From assembly GCA_015233015.1 (NCBI GenBank), contig JADFYO010000010.1, positions 1 through 64,000 on the forward strand: a stretch of 64,000 nucleotides of DNA. The letters are read 5' to 3'. The DNA is from Nitrospirota bacterium. Lineage in GTDB: Bacteria > Nitrospirota > Thermodesulfovibrionia > Thermodesulfovibrionales > Magnetobacteriaceae. The position numbers and the translations under genes are program-made. Below, in pieces: positions 19,933 through 28,439 of the stretch (the stretch's first letter is position 1; each line of letters opens with the position of its first letter). The notes beneath the pieces were generated by a model that saw only the letters and a list, made by a program, of their open reading frames with translations, was not told the origin of the DNA and searched no databases.

Positions 19933-21066
19933 ATGCAAATGAGAAAGGTTTACAACTGGCAATTAGGCAGGAACGCGTCATACATATATCCTCAGGTGAG
20001 GCCACAAAAACAATGGGCCATGGTCTTCGACCTGAATAAGTGCATAGCCTGCCAGACATGCTCACTGGCTTGTAAGACGACATGGACCTCCGGCAAAGGC
20101 CAGGAATACATGTTCTGGAACAATGTGGAGACAAAACCCTACGGCGGATATCCGGTAGGCTGGGATATGGGCATTCTGTCCAAACTGGGGCCGCAGGAAT
20201 GGCATGGCGAGAAATATGCCGGCAAGACCCTCTTTGAGGCTGCCGAAAAGGATGAGAAGATACTCCAGCACATAGCCGCCGATGAGGACTGGGCACATCC
20301 CAACATTGGTGAGGATGAGATTGCCGGTTCGATTAATAAGGGCGACTGGCTCACCCTACCCCACAGGGTGTGGATGTTCTATCTGCCACGGACATGTGCC
20401 CACTGCACATACCCGGCATGTCTGGCGGCCTGCCCGCGAAAGGCGATTTACAAGAGGCCAGAGGACGGCATCGTCCTTATCGATCAGTCCCGATGCCGCG
20501 GCTACAGGGAGTGCGTGCGTGCATGTCCCTACAAGAAGCCGATGTTTAATGTTGAGACGAGGATAAGCGAGAAGTGCATAGGTTGCTACCCTAAGGTTGA
20601 ACAGGGCCTGATGACCCAATGCGTTACCAACTGTATTGGAAGAATAAGGCTGCATGGATACTTAAATACACCAGAGAAGGCAGTGAAAGAAAACCCTATC
20701 GATTATCTTGTGCATGTGAGGAAGCTGGCGCTGCCGCTATACCCGCAGTTTGGAACGGAGCCGAATATATACTACATCCCTCCGATACACGCGCCGGTGT
20801 CCTATCTGGAGCAGATGTTTGGCCCGGGCGTGGGCACTGCGGTCAGGACGTATAAGAATATACCCAACGACCAAACTCTTAAGGGACTGCTGGTCTTATT
20901 CGGGAGTATGGAGAAGATCCTCTCTTCGTTCAAGGTTGACGATAAGCTCGCATACGGCTTCGATGATAAGGGCAACGAGATAGTTAAGGTGCCCGTAACC
21001 GAGCCTATGTTTGTGAGGGAATTTTTCGATTCAAAACTCAAAGTATTCAGGCAAAATACACCTTAA
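19933..21066 (+). CDS. nxrB-like: Nitrite oxidoreductase/nitrate reductase beta-like Fe-S subunit
   Basis: CIACQTCSLACKTTW, CAHCTYPACLAACPRKA, CRGYRECVRACPYKK and CIGCYPKVEQGLMTQCVTNC clusters. Confidence 0.93.
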   Translation: MQMRKVYNWQLGRNASYIYPQVRPQKQWAMVFDLNKCIACQTCSLACKTTWTSGKGQEYMFWNNVETKPYGGYPVGWDMGILSKLGPQEWHGEKYAGKTLFEAAEKDEKILQHIAADEDWAHPNIGEDEIAGSINKGDWLTLPHRVWMFYLPRTCAHCTYPACLAACPRKAIYKRPEDGIVLIDQSRCRGYRECVRACPYKKPMFNVETRISEKCIGCYPKVEQGLMTQCVTNCIGRIRLHGYLNTPEKAVKENPIDYLVHVRKLALPLYPQFGTEPNIYYIPPIHAPVSYLEQMFGPGVGTAVRTYKNIPNDQTLKGLLVLFGSMEKILSSFKVDDKLAYGFDDKGNEIVKVPVTEPMFVREFFDSKLKVFRQNTP

Positions 21067-21081
21067 GGGGCAACGGAGGCT

Positions 21082-21954
21082 ATGATGATAAGAAAGATTT
21101 TTTTAGTGCTTGCAATAGCCCTTGCATTTGTACAGGGCGCGTATGGACAGGGAAAACCCTTTGTAGAGATTACATCGTTTCACAAGGATGCCGATGTCTC
21201 TAAAGTTGGTATAAACGATGATGTGTGGAAGGATGTTGCTTCTTATAAGCAGCCGCTTCAGAGGCAGTTTCTCTTGGAGCCAAAGCCAAAGGATGTGGGC
21301 GTGAAGGAGGTGCATGTACAGTCTGTTAACGACGGCAGGTTCATCGCATTTCGCCTGACGTGGAAAGACGATACGAAAGACGATACACTCAAGATAACTA
21401 ATTTTTCTGACGCGGCGGCGATACAATTCCCCGTTTCCTCCGACCCGCTCCCTGAGTATTTCATGGGAGAGCCAAAAAAGCCCGTGCATATCCTCTATTG
21501 GAAGGCATGGAGGACTAAAGACCAGAGAGATGGGACGCAAAGCGTCAACACAAGCTATCCCAATATGACAATCGATATGTACACCTTCGACTACAAGGTC
21601 ACAGGCACGGGAACTGATAAGACACAGGCACAGAAAGATATGTTTATTCCCGGAAGAGCGGCTTTAAATCCTATAGACAGCGCTCACAAGGAGATAATAG
21701 AAGAGGCATCGGCAGAAGGGCCAGGTACATTAAAAACCAAACCAGTGGAAAATACGGTGGGAGATGCCCAATGGCAAAACGGCACATGGACGCTTGTGAT
21801 GAGAAGGCCGATGACGGTAGCCGACAAGGAAAGCGTACAGTTCAAGGCCGGAGAGAGAAAACCAATAGCCTTTGCCGTATGGGAAGGACACCATATGGAA
21901 GGCGGCGGGCGTAAGGCAGTGTCCCCGGCATGGGCCGAAGTGATGGTGCAATAG
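21082..21954 (+). CDS. nxrC-like: NxrC-like gamma subunit (ethylbenzene-dehydrogenase-type heme-binding domain), exported
   Basis: Signal peptide; VNDGRFIAFRLTWKDDT; NGTWTLVMRRPM; AFAVWEGHHMEGGGRKAVSPAW. Confidence 0.85.
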   Translation: MMIRKIFLVLAIALAFVQGAYGQGKPFVEITSFHKDADVSKVGINDDVWKDVASYKQPLQRQFLLEPKPKDVGVKEVHVQSVNDGRFIAFRLTWKDDTKDDTLKITNFSDAAAIQFPVSSDPLPEYFMGEPKKPVHILYWKAWRTKDQRDGTQSVNTSYPNMTIDMYTFDYKVTGTGTDKTQAQKDMFIPGRAALNPIDSAHKEIIEEASAEGPGTLKTKPVENTVGDAQWQNGTWTLVMRRPMTVADKESVQFKAGERKPIAFAVWEGHHMEGGGRKAVSPAWAEVMVQ

Positions 21955-21956
21955 CT

Positions 21957-22679
21957 ATGGATGAATTAGTCTATCTGTATAAGTTAGCCTCATTGGGACT
22001 TCAATATCCCGACGAAACAGGCTGGGCTTCCATAGAGAATATACTTTCTGAAAGGGAAGCGCTCTTCGAGGGGGAAATGCTACTGTTGGTAAATAATTTC
22101 AACAATGAATTCAGGGGCGCGGCAATTGAGGATATTCAGTCGGACTATCTGAGCTTCTTTGATTTAGGGGGCCAGATTTCCCCATACGAGACCGAGTATC
22201 TGACAGAAAAAATATCCAGAAAACCATTTGAACTGTCTGATATCGCCGGTTTTTACAGTGCGTTTGGTCTGAGTATCAATCAGTCGTCCAATAACAGGGA
22301 GATAGTTGACCACATCTCAGTAGAGCTTGAGTTCATGGCGCTCCTCACATGGAAGGAACGATATGCCGTGGAAACGAAGTCTAAGGAACATGAGGAGATT
22401 GTTCTTGACGCGAAGAGGAAATTTTTGAAAGACCATCTTGCAAGGTGGGGATTTTTTTACTGCCGTCAGATGGAGAGTCTCGAAGGAGCTTTCCATAAAA
22501 GCCTTGGGAGGATTGTGGAGGCGCTGCTCACGTCGGAGTGTGAAAGGCACGGTCTCGATAAGACCCTCTATAACAAAGATTTGACGAGAGAGGCCCTGAG
22601 CGGCGTCAGGTGCGATACGCTGACTTGCGGTGCTTTGCCGGAACTACATATAACGGAGAGGGAGGATTATGCACGGTAG
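21957..22679 (+). CDS. TorD/NarJ-like molybdoenzyme assembly chaperone
   Basis: Acidic helical protein with DYLSFFDLGGQISPYETEYL; position after the NxrABC-like genes. Confidence 0.8.
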   Translation: MDELVYLYKLASLGLQYPDETGWASIENILSEREALFEGEMLLLVNNFNNEFRGAAIEDIQSDYLSFFDLGGQISPYETEYLTEKISRKPFELSDIAGFYSAFGLSINQSSNNREIVDHISVELEFMALLTWKERYAVETKSKEHEEIVLDAKRKFLKDHLARWGFFYCRQMESLEGAFHKSLGRIVEALLTSECERHGLDKTLYNKDLTREALSGVRCDTLTCGALPELHITEREDYAR

Positions 22680-24072
22680 ATATTATTCATGGATGATATT
22701 CATATCGGCAGCGGTGCTGATAGTATTCACTTTAATGTTTGTTCGCGGCGAGATGTCGCCTGAGTGGAAACCGTACCAGCTGCAGTACAGAGACCTGGCT
22801 ATAGCCTCAGCCAAAGACACGGACACTAAAAAGACTGCCCTGTCAATGGACATCGAGGTCAGGCAGCTCTACCTTGGAGCGCTGAAGCGAGTTGACAGGT
22901 GCACAAGCTGTCATCTGGGCGTTGAGAATCCCGCAATGGAAAAGATGCCGCAGCCGTTAAAGACACACAGCGGTCCATATCTGAAAAATCACCCGTCAGA
23001 CAAGTTCGGCTGCACAGTATGCCACAACGGCCAGGGCCGCGCGGTGGATATGGAAAACGCGCACGGGCTTGGTCACAAGGCGCATTGGGATTTGCCCATA
23101 TTGCCGTTGAAGTATATTCAAAGCGCGTGTGCCTCCTGCCATGACGCCGGCATGCTGAAAGACAACGGCGGCGTTAACGTGGCAAAGGGCGATGTGCTCT
23201 TCAGAGAGCGCGGTTGCAAGGGCTGCCACAAACTTGACGGCGTGGGCGGCGTCATAGGAAAGGCACTCGACGGCGTAGGCTCTCAGCCCGTGGCGTATTT
23301 TCCGATGAAAAACATTCAAGGCGAGAAAACCGTCTATGCCTGGATGAAGGAACACTTCGACGACCCAAGAAATGTCGTTGCCACCAGCGAGATGAAATCG
23401 GACTTCACCGACGAGGAGACAGACCAGTTGACGACATTCGTGCTGTCGCTGCACGCAGATGAGATACCCAAAAAGTACAGGCGTCTCGGGAAAGGCTTGG
23501 ACATACCAGATTCTGGGGAGTATTTGTATAAGATGTACTGCGGCGCCTGCCATGCCTCTGGAAAGGACAGCGTCTATGACGAAGTGTTTAAAAGGACTAT
23601 TCCATCAATTCAAAATCCTTCATTTTTGAAGGCAGTGGATAAGAAATATCTGAAGACGGTTATAGAAGAGGGACGCGCCGGAACTCAGATGACGGCATGG
23701 AAATCCTCTGCCGCCGGACTAACAGACGGGCAAATCGACAAGATAATTGATTACATTGTTCAGGATAAGCCTGCCACAGTTGCAGCGGCGTTTGACTGCA
23801 CACCGTATAAACCTGACGTACAAAACGGCGAAGAGCTGTTCAGGGTACGCTGCGTAAGCTGCCACGGCAAAAAAGGCGAGGGCGGCGTCGGCCTTAACCT
23901 CAGAAATCCCGTAGTCCAAAAAGAGGCAAGCGCGGAGTTCCTCGCTATCACACTGCGCGATGGAAGAGAAGGCACCCACATGGCGTCATTCGGACCTGAT
24001 GGGGCAGGCCTGAGTAACGAAAACATCGCCGACATCGTGGCATTCGTTAAGACGCTTTCAACGAAGAAGTGA
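22669..24072 (+). CDS. Membrane-anchored hexaheme c-type cytochrome
   Basis: Six CxxCH motifs: CTSCH, CTVCH, CASCH, CKGCH, CGACH, CVSCH; N-terminal TM anchor. Confidence 0.92.
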   Translation: MHGRYYSWMIFISAAVLIVFTLMFVRGEMSPEWKPYQLQYRDLAIASAKDTDTKKTALSMDIEVRQLYLGALKRVDRCTSCHLGVENPAMEKMPQPLKTHSGPYLKNHPSDKFGCTVCHNGQGRAVDMENAHGLGHKAHWDLPILPLKYIQSACASCHDAGMLKDNGGVNVAKGDVLFRERGCKGCHKLDGVGGVIGKALDGVGSQPVAYFPMKNIQGEKTVYAWMKEHFDDPRNVVATSEMKSDFTDEETDQLTTFVLSLHADEIPKKYRRLGKGLDIPDSGEYLYKMYCGACHASGKDSVYDEVFKRTIPSIQNPSFLKAVDKKYLKTVIEEGRAGTQMTAWKSSAAGLTDGQIDKIIDYIVQDKPATVAAAFDCTPYKPDVQNGEELFRVRCVSCHGKKGEGGVGLNLRNPVVQKEASAEFLAITLRDGREGTHMASFGPDGAGLSNENIADIVAFVKTLSTKK

Positions 24073-24103
24073 TTTAACCTGCTAAGAGGTGAGCTGATGA
24101 GGA

Positions 24104-24149
24104 CAACAGCCCGCGCCCAGCCCTGAGTAAGAGGGTGCGCGGGCTGTTG
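24104..24149 (+). terminator. Hairpin terminator-like structure at the end of the respiratory operon
   Basis: CAACAGCCCGCGC ... GCGCGGGCTGTTG, perfect 13-bp stem 30 nt after the stop; no clear U tract. Confidence 0.7.
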
Positions 24150-24178
24150 CCTGATACCAATCAAAGGAGTAATTCGGA

Positions 24179-24210
24179 GCATCCTTCGACAGGCTCAGGA
24201 TGATTCAATT
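24179..24210. repeat. REP-like element GCATCCTTCGACAGGCTCAGGATGATTC
   Basis: Same core as 7587, 24395, 24743, 26231 and 26318. Confidence 0.8.
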
Positions 24211-24300
24211 GTTTTATGATGATTCGATTATTAGAGGAATATCCCTTCTATGAACGAATACCCTTACTTCTATGAACGTATCTATGTACAAGAAGATTTC

Positions 24301-24350
24301 TATAACAATCAAATAAATCTATAACAATCAAATAAATCTATAACAATCAA
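24301..24350. repeat. Tandem 19-bp repeat TATAACAATCAAATAAATC x ~2.6
   Basis: Identical copies begin at 24301, 24320 and 24339. Confidence 0.85.
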
Positions 24351-24394
24351 CTCACACTATGATAATCGAAGAACTCTATAATAATCGAAATAAA

Positions 24395-24429
24395 AATCGA
24401 ATCATCCTGAGCCTGTCGAAGGATGCTCC
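24395..24429. repeat. REP-like element (opposite orientation) 3' of the GIY-YIG gene
   Basis: aatcgaatcatcctgagcctgtcgaaggatgctcc. Confidence 0.8.
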
Positions 24430-24432
24430 TTA

Positions 24433-24723
24433 TTACTCCTTTGTCTTGAGCTTGGCATTAGAATATTCAACAAGTTTCTCCCATTCACCGCTAATCAATG
24501 CCTCTTTTTTCCTTCGTGACCAACCTTTTATCTGTCTTTCTCTCAAGGAAGCATCATGGGTTGTAGCCATTTCACAACAGTATTCCAGCTTCTCTGGCAA
24601 CCTTTTGGCTGTATATCCATCGTAACGGCCATCGTTATGCTCATAAAGCCGTTTTTCTAAATCCACAGTAGAACCAGTGTAATATGAGCCGTCCGAACAT
24701 TTTAAGACATAGACCCATGCCAT
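24433..24723 (-). CDS. GIY-YIG endonuclease domain protein (UPF0213/YhbQ-like)
   Basis: MAWVYVLKCSDGSYYTGSTVDLEKRLYEHNDGRYDGYTAKRLPEKLEYCCEMATTHDASLRERQIKGWSRRKKEALI. Confidence 0.92.
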   Translation of the reverse strand: MAWVYVLKCSDGSYYTGSTVDLEKRLYEHNDGRYDGYTAKRLPEKLEYCCEMATTHDASLRERQIKGWSRRKKEALISGEWEKLVEYSNAKLKTKE

Positions 24724-24742
24724 GTTTTTAGGATAGCAATTC

Positions 24743-24778
24743 GGAGCATCCTTCGACAAGCTCAGGATGATTCGATTG
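24743..24778. repeat. REP-like element 5' of the GIY-YIG gene
   Basis: ggagcatccttcgacaagctcaggatgattcgattg. Confidence 0.8.
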
Positions 24779-24881
24779 TTATATGATGATTCGATTGTTC
24801 AGGCAATTAATATATTCGTTGCAATGTCAAATTGATTATGCTACAATCTTTCATTCTTATACCAGATGATGGAGGCGTTAT

Positions 24882-26192
24882 ATGCCCAAAAAAATAAAGA
24901 AGCCCCCCAAACCTAAAGATCGCTCTAAAGTATTACTATGGATTGTCGACAAAATTATTCTTATTGTTATAGCGATAGCTGCTGGTTATGCTGTTTATTA
25001 CTTTACGACACACAAAGAAGATGTTAGGAAACAAGAAGCACTCGTCGCTACAATTGAAAACGCTGAAAAGATTCAGGTGAATGATCCAAAAGCGGCTTTA
25101 GAAATATATAAAGATACCCTGAAATCATTATCCCCACAAAGCGACCCTCAACTCTTCGCCCGAGTAAAGCAGAACGAAGGTGACTGTTTATCTGATTTGT
25201 CGTTAGTCAATAACAGGGAAGATAATCTGAAAAACGCGATAATTGCATATGAAGCGGCGCTGGAAATAAGAACATTTAATAAATATCCTAATGAATATGC
25301 CTCTATTCACAATAATCTTGGAATTGCTTACAGAAACCTTTCAGAGGTGCGGGAAAAAGAGAAAAATGTAAAATATGCCATTAAGGAATATGAGGAGGCC
25401 CTTACAATATATACCATTGACAAATTTCCGATTGATTACGCACAGACTCAAAATAATCTTGGAAATGCTTACGGAAACCTTTCAGAGGTGCGGGATAAAG
25501 AGACAAATGTAACCCTTGCCATTAAAGCTTACGAGGAGGCCATTAAAATCAGAACCATTGACAAATTTCCGATTGATTACGCACAGACTCAAAATAATCT
25601 TGGAAATGCTTACGGAAACCTTTCACAGAAAAGGAATAAAGAGACAAACATAAAACTCGCCGTTAAGGCATACGAGGAGGCCCTTAAAATATATACCATT
25701 GACAAATTTCCTACTCAATATGCAGGGATCCAAAATAATCTTGGAGTTGCCTATTGGGAACTTTCAGAGGTGCGGGATAAAGAGACAAATGTAAACCTTG
25801 CCATTAAGGCATATGAGGAAGCCCTTAAAATCAGAACCATTGACAAATTTCCGATTGATTACGCACAGACTCAAAATAATCTTGGAAATGCTTACAGAAA
25901 CCTTTCACTGGCACGGGATAAAGAGACTAACGTAAAACTTGCCGTTAAGGCATACGAGGAGGCTCTTAAAATCAAAACCATTGACAAATTTCCTAATGAT
26001 TACGCACAGACTCAAAATAATCTTGGAGCTGCTTATAAGGAACTTTCACAGGTAAGGGATAAAGAGACAAATGTAAAACTTGCAGTTAAGGCATATGAGG
26101 AGGCATTGAAGATTTATACTCAAAAAGATTATCCCGATTCTTATGAACTTGTAATGAAAAACCTGAATAAGGCCAGGGAAATGCTGCGGTGA
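24882..26192 (+). CDS. TPR-repeat protein with N-terminal TM anchor
   Basis: Repeats of IDKFPxDYAQTQNNLGNAYxNLSxxRDKETNVxLAxKAYEEALKI. Confidence 0.88.
   Translation: MPKKIKKPPKPKDRSKVLLWIVDKIILIVIAIAAGYAVYYFTTHKEDVRKQEALVATIENAEKIQVNDPKAALEIYKDTLKSLSPQSDPQLFARVKQNEGDCLSDLSLVNNREDNLKNAIIAYEAALEIRTFNKYPNEYASIHNNLGIAYRNLSEVREKEKNVKYAIKEYEEALTIYTIDKFPIDYAQTQNNLGNAYGNLSEVRDKETNVTLAIKAYEEAIKIRTIDKFPIDYAQTQNNLGNAYGNLSQKRNKETNIKLAVKAYEEALKIYTIDKFPTQYAGIQNNLGVAYWELSEVRDKETNVNLAIKAYEEALKIRTIDKFPIDYAQTQNNLGNAYRNLSLARDKETNVKLAVKAYEEALKIKTIDKFPNDYAQTQNNLGAAYKELSQVRDKETNVKLAVKAYEEALKIYTQKDYPDSYELVMKNLNKAREMLR
25272..26117 (+). repeat. Six tandem 141-bp (47-aa) coding repeats
   Basis: accattgacaaatttccgattgattacgcacagactcaaaataatcttggaaatgcttac recurs; repeat starts near 25272, 25413, 25554, 25695, 25836 and 25977. 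Confidence 0.85.
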
Positions 26193-26230
26193 GCGCGTCG
26201 TTATAGGAAGTTGCTGACAAATGAGTAGTC

Positions 26231-26344
26231 GGAGCATCCTTCGACAGGCTCAGGATGATTCTATTGGTAGGATGATTCTATCGTTAGATGATTCTATCGG
26301 TGGTATTTTGATCTCGGGAATCATCCTGAGCCTGTCGAAGGATG
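26231..26344. repeat. Inverted pair of REP-like elements
   Basis: ggagcatccttcgacaggctcaggatgattcta at 26231 and aatcatcctgagcctgtcgaaggatg at 26318. Confidence 0.8.
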
Positions 26345-26353
26345 AGGGTTTAT

Positions 26354-26770
26354 TCAAATATCAAATATAATTACGGCAGTCCAACCCTTATCACCCTTGT
26401 CAAGTTGCAGCTTATGATACGTGGCCGCCTTTATCAGGAAACCGCAGTCGTGTTTCTCCAGATTAAAATGCTCGCCTTTGATTTCAGCGCTGAGGTGGCG
26501 GTTGTCCAGGGATGCTATATTAACCTGTCTTCCTATAAACCCGTTCGTGTCAAACAGGCAGATTAGTTCATTAAGCCATGCGACTAGTAGTCTTTCGGTA
26601 GTGTCCTCTGTAACTGTTACCTGTATTGTTGTAAGAGGCTCGACGTTATCTATTTCTGTTGTGAGCGAATAAAACCCAATCGCGGCGGTTTCAAAGATTT
26701 CCTCAAGCGTCGGGGCAGATACTTTTATCCCCAAATCGCCCGATATGTCAAGCATCTCAATGTTTTCCAT
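26354..26770 (-). CDS. Archease family protein (RtcB-associated)
   Basis: DISGDLGIKVSAPTLEEIFETAAIGFYSLTTEID...LLVAWLNELICLFDTNGFI...EIKGE. Confidence 0.88.
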   Translation of the reverse strand: MENIEMLDISGDLGIKVSAPTLEEIFETAAIGFYSLTTEIDNVEPLTTIQVTVTEDTTERLLVAWLNELICLFDTNGFIGRQVNIASLDNRHLSAEIKGEHFNLEKHDCGFLIKAATYHKLQLDKGDKGWTAVIIFDI

Positions 26771-26934
26771 GCCTCAGTAAATTACCATTTCAGGCCGATT
26801 ACGTGCAACTCGCAGCTGCGGCTATGCGAATAGCTGGCCTCAGTCGTCAGGGCAATCGCATTTGAAAAATAAAGCAGAAGATACCGATGCAATCATTCCG
26901 GCTTGCAGACTGTGTCATAATTATTTTTATCCAA

Positions 26935-27490
26935 TGCGGAACAAAGTTACGGATTCAGACCCGGAAGGTGTTGTAAGGATGCACTCATACGAGTGGATAT
27001 GATGCTTGGGACGGGCAGGCAATGGGTAATGCCGATATCAGGAGCTACTTTGTGAGCATACCTCACGACAGGTTGATGGAGGACATCAAAGAGCAAGTGG
27101 CGGATGGACGGGTAGTGAAACTGATAGAAGGCTATCTGAAGCAGGGCGTAATGGATGGCCTCGACCTGTGGGAACATGAAAGAGTTACACCGCAGGTGTC
27201 AGTCCACTACTGGCTAATATCTATCTGAACAAAATCGACCATGCAATGAGCGGTTTAGGATACGAAATGGTAAGATACTCTGATGATTGTGCGCCACGAG
27301 GCTGCACAAAAGATGAGAGTAGGTCTCTCGGAGCCGGTTTTCAGGAACAGGCTTCAAACCACCTCAAGCGGCTGTAGTCAAAGGGTTCTTTGATAGCATT
27401 GACCATGAACTTATGATGCGAGCGGTGCATAAACGTGCCGAATCCAAGTGGATATTGCTGTGTGTTGAACGGTGGCTTAAAACACCGGTA
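26935..27490 (+). pseudogene. Degenerate group II intron reverse transcriptase fragments (two different RT remnants)
   Basis: ADIRSYFVSIPHDRLM, then frameshifted SPLLANIYLNKIDHAMSGLGYEMVRYSDDC; then VKGFFDSIDHELMMRAVHKRAESKWILLCVERWLKTPVQLPDD. Confidence 0.75.
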
Positions 27491-27712
27491 CAACTACCAG
27501 ATGATACAAAAACGACATAAATAAGTTTGAAGATATAAGGATTGCAGTCGTCTCGCCTTACGAATTGCTTTTAAAGGAACTTTTAAGCCTATGAGATACA
27601 AAACATGACGGCCATGATGGGGAACTTGAGACATCTATGTTGCTTGTCATGTCCCCAAGCCTCGTGAAGAAAAACATTTGGCGCAAGCAACTACCATTAT
27701 GGAAAAATGTTC

Positions 27713-27742
27713 TTGACTTTTTGGGTAGCATTTCGCTATGCT
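27713..27742 (+). promoter_or_regulatory. Sigma70-like promoter upstream of the NusG-like gene
   Basis: TTGACT-N18-TATGCT, about 70 nt upstream of the predicted start. Confidence 0.5.
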
Positions 27743-27813
27743 ATATAGGTAATTTATTTAAGAGTATCGGATTGTTGGTATGCTGAAGAGGTGGATATAA
27801 TGCATCTGATGGA

Positions 27814-28325
27814 GTGGACCTTCTATGGAATTGTGTTTATGTCATGCCAAATCGCGAATTCAAGGTTAGGGAGAGATTGTTAAGAGCTAAAATAGAGGCG
27901 TTCCTGTCGACTGCAATAAAGTTAAGCAGATGGAAGGACGGGGAAAAACTGATGGAGTTTCCTCTCTCCCCGTATTATTTGTTTGTACGGATAAGAGCCA
28001 ATTCAGAGGATAAAGGCTTTGTGTTGCGAACGCCGGGAGTTATACGCTTCGTAGGTGCGAAAAATAGCAACGGGTATGGTTATGAATCCGTACCGCATCG
28101 GCAGATAACCTATCTGAAGATAATATCAGAAAGTAAGGAAGCAGTAAATTCCTATCCTTTTATGATCGAAGGGCAAAAGGTAAGGGTAACGAAGGGGCCT
28201 TTTGTCGGAGTCGATGGTCTCCTTAATTAAGGAAAAAGGTTTGCACAAGCTGGTTTTTTTTTATTGATATGTTACGGCAGGGAGTGTCTGTCGAAATAGA
28301 CGCTTCCGACGTAGAATCTATTTAG
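27814..28325 (+). pseudogene. NusG/RfaH/UpxY-like transcription antiterminator; NGN domain intact, C-terminal KOW region frameshifted
   Basis: ORF 27814..28230: WNCVYVMPNREFKVRERLL...FPLSPYYLFVRIRA...VLRTPGVIRFVG...VRVTKGPFVGVDGLL; KOW continuation (IKEKGLHKLV...FIDMLRQGVSVEIDASDVESI) found in other frames up to 28325. Confidence 0.75.
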
Positions 28326-28380
28326 CGTTTAGTTAGAGTTCAGGGAAGATATTTGCCTTGAGTCTGTAACATGATGTTTT

Positions 28381-28439
28381 ACTTACATTTTCTGGGCGGG
28401 ATATGTAAGTGACAGCGGTGGAGCTATGTGCATCATAGC
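28381..28439 (+). promoter_or_regulatory. Two hairpins in the leader between the antiterminator gene and the flippase gene
   Basis: ACTTACAT-N14-ATGTAAGT and GCTATG-TGCAT-CATAGC. Confidence 0.45.

Noticed and set aside
24301-24350. CRISPR-like short repeats
   Set aside because: Direct 19-bp tandem repeats with no unique spacers; no cas genes in the window.
25272-26117. Regular 141-bp repeats as a CRISPR or satellite array
   Set aside because: They are in frame and encode the TPR protein repeats.
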